A stretch of 64,000 bases of DNA, from positions 2,790,342-2,854,341 of the forward strand of contig VWZW01004119.1 in assembly GCA_013397115.1 (NCBI GenBank), given 5' to 3'. Shown here piece after piece: positions 1 to 11,870 of this stretch (positions within the stretch are counted from its first letter, which is position 1; each line of letters opens with the position of its first letter). Source of the stretch: Edolisoma coerulescens. Taxonomy: Eukaryota; Chordata; Aves; Passeriformes; Campephagidae. The notes under the pieces are model-generated. The model was not told where the DNA came from. It was given only the letters and a program-made list of their open reading frames with translations, and made no database searches. Made by a program: the position numbers and the translations under genes.

Positions 1-3000
1 GGTTGTTGTAGTTGTTTTTAGTTGTACACACAGCCAGCAGTACTGACTCCTCTATTTAGACTGCCCATCTCTTCTCATTATGAAGAAGCTCTCATTGCAC
101 ACATTTATGTGTGGGGAAGGGTTGTTTCATCTGAAAGACCTCTAAAATAATTTTATTTAAGGATGGTCCTAGAATAAGGAAGCATGTTAACATATAGCTA
201 TAAAAGGATTAGTATTTGGAGATTTGAAGTGCTCTGCTCTGGGCAGGCAATACAGTGTGATCAAGTTTCAGGCTGTTGGGACTTTCACCTTAGATAAACC
301 CTTCAAAATACAAATTCTGTCTGCTGTAATATTAAATATCGTATTTGCTGTTCTTGTATGGGAAAGAAAGAATTTATTCTAGCTTGTTGATGGGATTTCT
401 TCACCCTTGTTTTGTGATACGAGGTGAGCTGAATTCAGCTGCTGCACATGATGCTGTTAACTCTCAGGGCCTGTAAATAGATTGTTTTTAGCATTACTCC
501 CACAGATTTAAGGGTAGTACTTCCATGTGTAAATATGAATTGAAATGATTTGCAAAATGCAGTTGTGAGTGGAAGCCATTCTCTACCCAATAAGTAGTCA
601 CATTTCAATGGTGAAATTATATATCCTAATTAGAGATTCGTTATAAATCTCTTTGAGATCTTTCTGGTGAAAGGAGCCATTATACGCATGTATGTAAGCA
701 CATTCCTGCAATAAGTTTTCAAGATCCACAGCAGGATTCTGTCACTAAAATAACACTTTTGAAAGAAATTAAAGACGGGAATATTAATTTAATCTATTTT
801 CTTAATCAGTGTAATTATTTTATTAACATATTCTAGAAGAATCAATGGCAAACAACCCAAGAAAGGGCTGGTATCACATGCTTTCTGTTTTGTTTTCCTG
901 TCAGTTGTCCAGATGTGAGCACTTTCTGGAGGAATCGTGAGAAATCCGTAGCATCTTATTTCATTCAACCCTATTTACTTTTAACAGAGCCAGCAGACAG
1001 CACTGCAAATGTACTGCCAAGACGTACGGGTGACTTTGCATTAAGTAAATGCAAAGGCAGATCTAGCTGAAATAAATCACAATTTTATGGGCAGTTTTAA
1101 AAGAGTGAAAAATTTCAGCAGGAATGTTTTTAGTCTTTTTATAATATAGTGGCTTCAGAATTTGAATTGCTTTTTGGAATTTAAAGTTCCAGGGCATTAA
1201 GATATTCCTCAATTTAGAGTGACTTTTCCCCCTTAAATTATTTTGATGTTTTCCTGGACTTCCTTTCTAAAAAAGAAAAGAGAAGAATAAAACTGTTAAG
1301 CCACGACAAGCAACTGATTTCCTACAAGGCAGTGATACAGCTCTGAAATTACTCAGTAATGTTTCAACAGAATGGGTCTTCACTTGGAAAGGTCAGTGTT
1401 TTGAAGCCAGCCCTCTTCAGTGTGAAATATGCTGGTTTTAGCAAGAAGGTTTTAGCAAAGATGCAGTTTCTCCTGAGAGAGGAGGGTGACATTGGAGGAG
1501 TGAAGTGTTCCTGCCAGTGGAACAGAGCCTGGCTGTGGGGGCTGAGTCACAGCCAAGTCTCTGTTTTTCCTGATTCAGTGTGAGTTTTGATCTTCTATCT
1601 CTGACCGCAGATAAAAACCACCAAGCTACTGTAACCACCAAGTCTTCTCTGTTTATACTTTGTATAAACAAACACTAGTTTTAGAAGAGACTTGAACTTG
1701 GGACTCCCAAACTTTGCCTCAGCTCAGCAGCTGCTGGGTGTGAGCTTCCCTTTCTTCCTCTATTAAAAACAAATAAATAGATACTGAAAAGATTTTCATG
1801 CAAAATATGAAAACATTTGAGTTTTCTAACTTTCACAAAATAGGCAGATGTTTCCCAAACAGTTTCAGTCAGTTTTTCAACACATTTTATTTCAAGAGGT
1901 GCTTATATGTTATTAGTGTTAAAAAAGAATTATTAAATAGAATTTGCTTTGTGTTGTCGTGTTCCTTTCCCTCATTTTCTCTTTCTGTTTTCTCTGTTCA
2001 CTGTTATGCCTTAAAATAGAGAGTAAGGACTTCAAAGCAGGTATCCTATTTTCCTGTGGATATTTCTTTAATTCATAGTAGCAGAAAACTTACTGGAAAC
2101 TGGTTGCAGCACTCCATGACAATAATTTTTCTGCAGAATGACGAGCTGCAAATCACTGCAAATCAAATTGTCTTTTATTCCTTCCCAGTATTTTCTAATG
2201 TGGTATCACCAGTTTCTTGTCAAAAAATCCCCATATTTCTTTCAGTCACGCACCCCAACAAATCTTCTGATTTTGTACTTAGTTTTTTTTCATTCATATT
2301 TGCCAGAACTCCACAACCACAATGGCAGTGTAACCGTGTGCTGTGTCCCAGGCTTTTTGTCCTTTACTCTCCCTTCACTGCCATTTCGGGGTCACTGAGG
2401 GTCACAAGTGAGGTGGCAAATCAGGGGTATTATTTGATGTGCTCAATAAGTCACAATCCTGACAGCCACAACTGGATGTGGTAACATTTTTTTATAATAG
2501 TTTCTTCAGGGAAAGATGGGGGGGGTTTATTTCTTTGTAAAATTAATAGACTCTTTTCAGATCTTGCTAAAGGATGAGAAAACCTCTTTAAAGTTCTTTG
2601 CAAATAAGCATTCCTCGCCTTTCCAAAAAAAAAAGTAAAATCAAACCCTGTGGCTTTAAATGTTATGCCAGATTTGTCCTCCTCTACTTCCTTCTGCTCT
2701 CCAAACAGTGCTGAAACACAAAAGGGCTTTCCTTCTACAGACTTCAGAGAGTGTGGAAACTTCTTTTTGTACCAGAAAGCTACAATAAAGAGCAAATTTT
2801 GCTTTGTGGCTTATACTCATAAATTTGATAATGAAGCCAAATGCAGTCTTTTCCTCATTTCAATACTGAGTAGCTTTTAAAATGGCTTTAAAAGTGACTT
2901 TCATAGAGAGAAGAACAAGCATGAAGTTCTGAATTGTATGAAAGCCCCAAACATCATCATTTATAAATGGAGATATGCCCAGCATCTGGACACGATTCAG

Positions 3001-6000
3001 TTGGCTCAGAGAGCCTATCAACAGACTCTCAGAAGAATCAACAGATTCTTCACTGAATGAAGATCAAGCTGCTAAGGCACATTTAGAGGAAAAACCACAC
3101 CTCAGTTCAGTTCTGTCAGGAAGACAAGTTGGTTTGAACTTTATTACCCTTTTTGGTTGTGAGATTCTGTGGTGTTGCCTCTTGAAACAGCCTCCTGCTT
3201 CCCAGCTGATAAACAAAATCCTTAATTATGCTGCTCACAAGAGTACATTTCGATATTAGTATTCCCCAAATTCTCTTGAGTTTCATGACAGGACTTGGCT
3301 TAATTGTCTCTATGCATGGTAAAAACAACCCATATTGCTCCTAACATAGCATTTTGTAGAACTGAGCTCTTCTGCCATACTTTGCAAACCAAACATTTTA
3401 AGCACGGAGCACTAAAACATAACTTTTAGTAATGACTAAAATAAAGCAGCATTGTCATTTCAGTAAATGCCTATTTTTAGACCTGCCAAATATGCATAAG
3501 AGGCAACTGGATATTTACTGATTGTTGCACAATAATTTACACATGGATTTATGAGTTACACGTGAAATTGCCTATTTTGTTCAGTTCTGCATATTCCACC
3601 AAAACATCCTGTATTTTCTTATTCTTTTTTTTCCGTATTGCACAATTTTTTGGGTAGGAAATCATACATATGGGAAAAAATGGGGAGAAATATTAAATTT
3701 AAAGCTCATGCCTTCGTGTTTTACATGTGACTTGGCCTGTTAATTCAGGAAGTTAATTAATCCCTAATGAAACATGATTTTACTGTGTATCAAACAACAT
3801 TTTTGTTTGACCACAGATCATTTTGCCTGTTTTTTTTCTGAGAAATGAAAGCATTCTACTGGCTATTTTTTCTAATTTTTCCATTTCACCATCCCCACAA
3901 AAGTCATAATTTACACAGCTTTATTCATCACCATTATCTATAATTAATCTGGTCATATGGTTTTAACAAAGTTAAATAGTTAAAGTGTGAGACTGTGACT
4001 ATCTTCCAAAAAAATGTTAATTTTAAAGAGTGCTGGACCATGTACACTAGATAATAAGCAATATTAGATGTATATGTATATAATAATATCTTTAGTCAAA
4101 AAAACCATGACCTGTGCAATAAGTTTGAGTTTCTGTAGGAAAATCTCCTAAGCAGAATGACTCCTGAATTTTACTGAAAAGATATGGGCTCACTGAATTT
4201 CATCTCTAAGAAATATTGGAGATGTACATAAGAGATTCCCCATTCCTTGTGAATAGATGTAAGGACAAATGGCATATTCTGAATACCAGGAAAAAAACAA
4301 ACAACTTTCAGGATTATAGGAAGGATCCCAATGCAAATGCTAAACACCAAGCTGGGGACAGAGAACAGCTCTGTGGTAATTTCTGACAGAATTACACCTG
4401 ATATTTGAAATTTTGATGAAGCAAACTTTTTCATTTTAAGACAATACATGTGTTTCTTACTTATTTTTTATTTCTTTTGGCATCTCTTTAGACTTAACAC
4501 CTTTTTACATATCAGTGTGTCCTGTAAGTGCTGTAGCTCTCCTTAGCACAGATTTCGCACTGTTGATGTTTTCATCCAGTTCATTTCTCCTTGCTGGCAA
4601 GCATTTAGTGTCTCTAGACATATTATGATTCATAAGATGAATAGCTTCCCCTTGCTCTGGGATTCAAGAGACCAGCATGGAATTATCCAATTCCTAGAGC
4701 AAAATCTCAGATGAATAATGTAGCATGACAAGTGTATTACTCACTGATGGAGAGCTGCTGGAGTCTCTTCAGCAGCTTAAAACTGCTGGTCAGGAAGAGG
4801 TAGATTAGGGCAGACAGTGGTCTTCTGAGTCAGATTATGTAGTGGTGAAACAGTGGTAGAATCATTTTGCAATACTGTAATTGGATGCAAGCTTCATTTG
4901 AGATTTCAGCTTTCAACTGCTTCACCAAATTTACATAACACAAATGCTAATTAGTGATGAATATTTGAATATTATACAGCAAACTCCTTATGCTTAGGTC
5001 AAAATCCCACTTATATCAAAAGGTGAAAATTGCTTCCTTTTTTCTTAAAAAGTCTATTGCCACCATTGATTTGGAAAGATGTGATATTTTCATGTTTACA
5101 TGTGGGTTCATTCTGTATCACTTTATTAAAAAAGAACTTGCTGTAGTTTTCCCAAGCATATATTAAAAGCCCAACTTTCTTGTAACCCAAAATTCAGGTG
5201 CCTAATTGCTCTCAACTCTTTCTTGTTTTGTACTTTGAATACTTCAACTTAAATACTTGATGTTTAGAATCAGATATTTTAATGTGGCTGTTTTACTCCT
5301 GAGCATCTCTCTATTGAATTCAACAAAATTATTCATATAGAAGGTAATTCAGTAAAGGTCTTATCAAAAAAGCAGGAATTCCCTGTGGAACAATTGCAAG
5401 ATACTGTGTTTAAATTCAGAAAACATAAGTAATAGTTCCCTAGTGAGTCTTGGTGAAAAAGACCAGATAGGCACCAATCCAGAGAGATATCTTGCATATT
5501 AGTTGTTCAATAATCAAAAACTGGAATGCCCTTTGAATTTTAGTATTTCGAGGTGTTTACATAAGCATATGAGGTAGATAATTAAAAAGGAAGAAGTTAA
5601 ATATGATCATCCTGGATAACTACCTTGAACTCTCTTTAAGTGCCGACAAAACTTGAATTGTGTTATCTCAAAGTCATTGACAGTCATGGCTGCAACTCTG
5701 AAAAATATCTTCTAAGAACCCAAGGATCAGATTGTCATCTAAACCACCTGTTTGGCCCTGCAAGTTTTAAGATAAGAGAAGATGACAGCAGCATCTCCTC
5801 CAAATGAAGAGATTCACAGGAAGCCGTGATCTCATAAGCATGGAATAGCTTGAGGCTTTTCTCTGAGTCATCTCTCCCTGATGGCAATTTTAAGGTCACT
5901 CCTGAATGTGGACAGTTTATTCTGGAGACAAGAAACAATATTTGGCAAGAAAGAAGCAGAGATCAGTTGGCACAATACGTGACTGTAGTCCAGTTAATCA

Positions 6001-9000
6001 AAGTGCCTTTGAAATACTTTCAATTTGCAGCTTTGGTATTCTGTTGTTCTAGAAATTGCTTCTAATTTTTCATCCACTACTTTAGGAAGGAGTCTGAATT
6101 CCATGACATTGGGATAGAGAATGATTTAATTTTAGTGCTTTGATCAGTCTTCATTGTCAAAGCTTCATCAACCATTACTGAGATTGATTTCTTTAGTTTT
6201 TATTTCAAACATTTTATGCAAGGAAAACCTTTCACAAATGTTAATTCCTTGGAGTTACAGGCTAACTCAGAACCCAAAACAGAGAGGGAAATTTCCAGCT
6301 GTTGATCTCAGTTAATATCGCCTCAGACTTTCTTCTAGTTCCTTGGCTGCTCATGTGCAAGGAGGTGGATAGCTCTTATCTCTTAACTGTGTGCACCTTG
6401 TCTCAAGTGCTTTTACCAAAGCTTGGGAATTTGGCTCTTTTCTACCTAAATGAACAATCACAAGAGGAGCTTAAAAAACTGGTTCATGAGAGCTCCTCAT
6501 CAGTGGCAGACATATTTACTTCTGAGAAACATGGATGGTGGTATTGTGTTTCTGTTCTTATTTAAAAAGATAAATCTATCAATATTTTCTTTGAAATAAA
6601 TGGAAAGCTGTTCTCCGTTCAGCTGGCCTCCTTATCAGAGAATTAGTTATTGAATGGTCAGTGTTACTCGTTCTTCTCTCTGTGCACTGGATAATAGAGT
6701 GCAGATGCACAACAGGGCTTTCAGAACAATGCAAGAAGAGAGAGGGTTTGTGCAAACTCGTTTGTACAGATAAGAGAAGCCTCTGAGGACTTGGGCCCAG
6801 GGCTTCATAGTACAGAACTGCCAGAATGGGTCCTGGGACCAGTTAGGGACAATGCTGGAAAAGGAAAAACTTGTGATTTTACTGATGTTACTCCATTTTA
6901 TTCATAGCAAATTTGCAGTTATGTAGTATGGCATGCCGATTAAAAAAGCCTTAATTAGCTCTTTTGAGTCTCAAACAACCTGAGAAGTGCAGGCCCTGTT
7001 TATAACTATTGCTGACCGTGGTGTCTGACCTGAAAGAAAGAAATTATGAGTGGTGTTAGTGCTACCCATGAAGATAAGGCTGAAGTTGAGCAGCAATTAT
7101 GGCTGAAAACCTGCAGCATTTGAAGCTTTTTCAATTCCTGTGCTGTAAGGAGTCTTTCATGCAAGTAATAAATTGGATGGCACTTAGATGAGGAGCACAA
7201 GTTGAAAGACAGAAGAGTGTAGACCAGACAGCACAAATCTAAATGCATGGCTCAGACGTTTGCCACAGTTCTGGGATTTCTGTAAGTAGCAGATAAAGAA
7301 CAATTTGATTGTAAAGCTCGAGCTGTTACTGTTCAGCATTCCCAAGATGAAATTTGATGTCACTGAGCAGATTTATGGCATCCACAATATGGCAGGAAAT
7401 GCAATTAACAAGGCAAAACTGCAACACCTACAGAAAATGGTGATGGAAAAACAAATGAAGATAAAATTGTTTTTCATTTTTCTTATTCTTTTATTTCTGT
7501 GTTTTCCCGTTGTGAAGCGAGGACATCAAATGATTGACACTGTTACTGGGAATAATGCCTGAAATACTGGAATAAGTATTTAGTGTCTGGTGAGAACTGT
7601 GACCTGAGACGGAAAGAGGCTTTAGAGTGAAAAGGATCAAAACCTTAATAGCCATTAACGCAGAACAATTACAAAAGTTCAAGGTAAGGGAACAGGGAAG
7701 CAGAGTAGGCAGGCACTGTCTGAGAGAGCAGACATTGCCTCTTAAGGCAGAGAAAACACACAAAAAGCAGGAGCTAAAACACTCAGCCCAAAATATTACT
7801 GAGTGTTGTGTGTGCAGAGGAAATGTCACAGTGTTTGCTCCCTAAAGAAAATAGAAGCTGAAGCACGTGCAAGCACCCACAGAGGCTACCAAGAAACACA
7901 AGTTGTGGGACAAGATTCTCAAATGGACACTTCTTATCCAGAAAATAACACCCTGGATGTTATTTTGCCGCTTTGCTGTAACAGCAGTAAGAACCTGGGT
8001 TCTGGCTGAGCAGCAGGGCTGCAATCTTGTTCCAGCAACACTGATAAGCAGCTGATACATGACCATGAGGAGAGAACTTCAGCATTGCAGGATCAGTGGA
8101 CTGGCCATCAAAAAATTAATCACAAGATTATGTATTGTTGCCTGAACTTTTTGACAGCTGTCGCAGAAATACCTTACCTTCCAAGAAAACTGCTTCCCAA
8201 AACAGCTGAGTAAATCTCAGATGAGCCATTAACTTGATCTACCATAGAAACGTATCACTTTTTCTCCTAAAATCAAGTTGAGTTATTTTTTTTACTTTTT
8301 TCTTTTACTTTAAAGTGACTTATAAAATGTTTCCTAGTGAAAAACCAAAATGAAATAATTATGTAACCTAGACACAGAATATTTCTTGCAAAACATGTTG
8401 ACTTCTCTCATTCTCTGCCATTTTTGACTAATACCTAGACAAAATGTAACTCAAAATCGCAAATAACTTGGGTTCTCTTCAGCATTTTGGCAAATAAAGA
8501 AGTGTTTGGCAAAGGGAATCAAGGAACGTGTGCCACAATAATGAAAAATTGTGCCTTGGTATTGAGTAGCAGGCAGAATTCACTGCTCTGGAATAAGGAA
8601 CTGGTTCCACTTTCCACATGACAGGCAGGACAAAGCCTGAGATGACAAAACTGTTTAGGAGAACCAGAAAGCTTGCACGTCCTCTGTTTGGGAATGTTTG
8701 GGAATACAAAGTTCTCTGTGAATTCCTGTGTTACGTTCACACCTCACATTTTTACTAACCCCACTCTTTGTTCTAGCAGAGTCTCACAAGTGATACAATT
8801 ATAGAAGTAGACTAACAAACATTAAAACTGACAGAACATAAAATGTTCTCAGTTCAGTGGCTTGGATATAAGCTAAAAGCGAAGAAGACAGCCCATGTTT
8901 CTTCACTTGAAAAACTTCCCCCAGAATCTTCTTTCAGGGACAGCTTGAAGAGACAAATTGTACTGGAGTTTTCCAATCTGTCACAGTAGAGGAAAGCTTC

Positions 9001-9887
9001 TGAGCTGTTGAGAGATGCCTTCAAATTAAAAATATATCATTTCATCTGAGAATTTATAAACCTTTCTAGCTCAGTTGGGTTTTTTCTCTCCCTTTGAATA
9101 TCAGAAATACACTTCCCAACTCTTATCCAGATACAGACTACCAAAACAACTGTATCAATCCAAACCAAGTGTTGCAGTGTTGATTTTTGAATATATTTAT
9201 AATGCTAGTTCTTTCTTCAAAATTTAAATGCCAATGTAGAGCAAAATGAGGAAGTATTTCAGTGGGAACTGCAGGCTGAAGATGATTATCCATACTGTAG
9301 GAAGCTGGAATCCAGGCTCAGTGATCTCACTGAAAAACAAAGCAGTACAAGTGAGAAGTTATTGTCCCTCATGCAAGGAAAGAGATTTTATATAGGACCC
9401 TACAAAACAGGTTAATTTTAAGGCTAATTAAAAACTCAACCAATCTCTGACTTAAAATATGTGGATTTAGCCTGGGAGATTTTCCTTTTTATCAGAAATC
9501 TGCATCAGTGCACAAGAATTGGTAGAATCTCATCATTCTCTGACGTGATGCACATAAAATTGAAAAAGAACACTGTGTTTTCTGATCAAGTGATTCCTGT
9601 AAACACAACTTCCTTGGTGGCTGCCTGTTCAGTTCTCATCTATGGTCGTCTGTAGAGCTGTATTTTCTTATGAACTCTGTTCTAGCATGATGTCATGGGT
9701 CATAACATTCACAGTTTGGTAAAGTTCTTAAAAATGATCATTTACAACTCCTTTTCTTCTTGCTATTCTTCTTGTTGGGAACTACGTCAACTGCAGGTTT
9801 TATTTTCTTTTCCGCAAAGAAGGTTCATATCTATTTTTCAGTTAAGCATTTTGATTAAGTGAATCAGAAGGCTTTCTGTGAAGTTAG
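1..9887. other. AT-rich unique DNA, no gene recognised
   Basis: This stretch is AT-rich and CpG-poor, with stop codons frequent in all frames. The longest open frames (142 codons at 2056-2484 on the plus strand, 114 at 2451-2795 and 112 at 7491-7829 on the minus strand) show no domain or family resemblance and lie in ordinary sequence, so I treat them as chance. I see no LINE, LTR or SINE I can name. A perfect 14-bp palindrome centred on GAATTC lies at 427-440. It reads like intergenic or intronic DNA. Dispersed conserved enhancers could be present but cannot be judged without alignment. Confidence 0.7.
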
Positions 9888-10025
9888 TCACAATATTCAT
9901 GTTTTACAAATGGGGAAGCTGAGGAACAGAGAAGGAAAGTGACTTTTGTGGTGATACTGTAAGTGGCAAGGCTGGGAATAGAACCTGGAGATCTTTACTG
10001 CCAGATCCATTCCAGTGGATGGAGA
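9888..10025 (-). repeat. Ancient MIR-type SINE remnant
   Basis: The plus strand reads as the reverse complement of the MIR core: a TTTTACAAATGGGGAAGCTG block, then GAGGAACAGAGAAGGAAAGTGA, then AAGTGGCAAGGCTGGGAATAGAACCTGG. In MIR these correspond to the 'fraction of CTGAGG...AAGTGACTT' core, the AGTAAGTGGCAGAGC block and the tRNA-derived B box (here GAACC, the complement of GGTTC). The order and spacing fit one continuous diverged copy of about 130 bp. MIR was active before the mammal-reptile split, so a copy in a bird is an old fossil and is expected to be rare. The recognition is from memory of the consensus, not from a search. Confidence 0.75.
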
Positions 10026-11774
10026 CCATTCCCTACTACTCCTTATTTTTCTATAATTTGCTTTTTAAAAGTCATTATCCTTGTGGTTTTGCAAATAGTA
10101 TGATAAATGATGTATTAAGTCACCTTTACCAATTTCATGCAATTTTATAGCAAAATAGTAAAAGGGGATACTCTGGCAGTGTTTTGTAGAAAATTAAAAC
10201 AGCAAAAAACCCCCCCAAAACAGATCTTAATTCTGACTCTTTAGAATTTTCAAAAATTATTAGAGAGTTCAAGGAATGGACTTGTAAATTTCAGGAAATT
10301 ATCGAAAACATTCAAAGAAATTGTTGTAAAAGTGAGAGTGTAGAAAGCCTGTAATGCCTCCAGGAAAACGAACTCCATAGTGGGATGTAACTCAACACCT
10401 TTCATCTGGGGTAATGATTTGAAGGTGTAGTAAATTAGGATTTTGAGCTCCTGTTGCCTGATCAGGAAAGTCTCCTGTTCCATCTGCAAGGCACCATCTC
10501 ACATAGATTGCATTTGCCAGTTAAGATGCTCTGTCTTCATATCATGGTAGAAAACCTTTCTAAGCTTCATCCTCATTCTGGGTAATTCAACAGGAGTGCA
10601 GTTTGCATCTGTGGCTGGTGTGGAACTGATTTATATGGCAAAGTGGTTTGATCCTGCACAGATCTGGTGTTGGGGTTTGCAGTCACAGCCTGAGCCAGAA
10701 CAAACGGTAATGACCAATCTGGAAAGAATCCCAATGTCATCACTTCTTTTGCCGTGGTGAAAGTCTCAACCAGACACGATTCTGTTTCCATTCTCTCTCT
10801 GGCTCATTGCTTTGACCTGTCCCTGAACAGGGTCATTCTCTGATTGTATTTAAAAGGTTTAGATAGAAGAGCCACTTCCTGAGCTCTTACCCTATCTGCT
10901 TTTGGAGAGACCCAGCTGTTTCTTTTAAAAATACACTCTTGCAAACTTTACACCTGAGCTTGCTGAGCCCTTACCAGCAGGTTATGTTGAGGAGCCCCCA
11001 TAGCACCTTCTGTTACTCTTAGGGGCTGGAAGGTGAGCTGGGTTGTGCAAAAAAGCTGCATGAAACAAGCTCAGACACTAAATAACAAGTTTCAGCCTAG
11101 AGTAAGATTTTTATGACTGAATTATGAGCCTCCTGTAATAGAAACTGTAAGGGAAATTCAAACAGGCTATTAATTGTAGCAGTGCCAATATATTAAGATG
11201 AGTAAGATTTTTCTAAAGGTATATACTAAGCAATTTCAGTTCTTTTTACTTGCTTCATTAGGAGGAAATTCTTTGCAGATGCATTTCCAATAAACGTGTG
11301 TGCTGATTTAAGAGTTCCTGTATTGGAGTCAGTCACCCCTGCCAAGGCTCAGAAAACACCACGTTCCTAAAGCCATCAGGGTTGTACTGCGGTTACATGC
11401 TCCTCTCTGCCTTTGGCTTTCTCTAATCTTCATCTGGCCTGTGGTAAATTCGTGCTGAACGTTCTCACCCTCAAGGAAATGAAGTAAGATTAAGGTTTCT
11501 AAGAGTATAAAGTTCTGAAAATGAATATCATGGTCCTGAAGTCTCTTGGCTGTTTTAGGAAATGGTACAAGTCCACTGGTCATGATATTTCATTCAGTTG
11601 ACAGAACTGTTTTGTGGAAAGGCTGAAACTTCTCCTTTGAGAGGGGCAGTTTCAGTGACTCTTGGTCAATGAAGGATTCCCTGAAGTTCTGCCTGAAATT
11701 TCAAACACAGAGAGAGAGAATCAATCCAGCATTATCCATGGCTTGGTGGCTCTGTCACACAGCGAGATAAGAAA
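10026..11774. other. Unique DNA, no gene recognised
   Basis: There is no recognisable gene or repeat. Minus-strand open frames of 79, 72 and 84 codons (10250-10489, 10573-10791, 11329-11583) have no family resemblance. A short C run is present near 10208. Confidence 0.65.
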
Positions 11775-11870
11775 GTTGGCTTAAGTCCCTTCTCTGCCTG
11801 ATACAGGTCAAGGATTTGAGTCTCAGTTGAGATCTTTTGTCATAGCACTCACTTCACCTGGTCTAATTTT
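11775..11870 (-). repeat. Possible sauropsid tRNA-SINE-like fossil
   Basis: The segment reads TTAAGTCCCTTCTCTGCCTG, then ATACAGGTCAAGGATTTGAG, then TCTC...TAGCACTCA. This order resembles an old dispersed repeat seen widely in turtle, crocodile and bird DNA: AAGTCCCTGCTCTGCCTGA, then GCAGGGATTTGAACC, then GTCTCCCACATCCC, then GAGTGCCCTAACCACT. The GGATTTGA part would be the complement of a tRNA-like B box, which places the element on the minus strand. The copy is short and diverged and I recall the family only by pattern, so the assignment is tentative. Confidence 0.45.
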
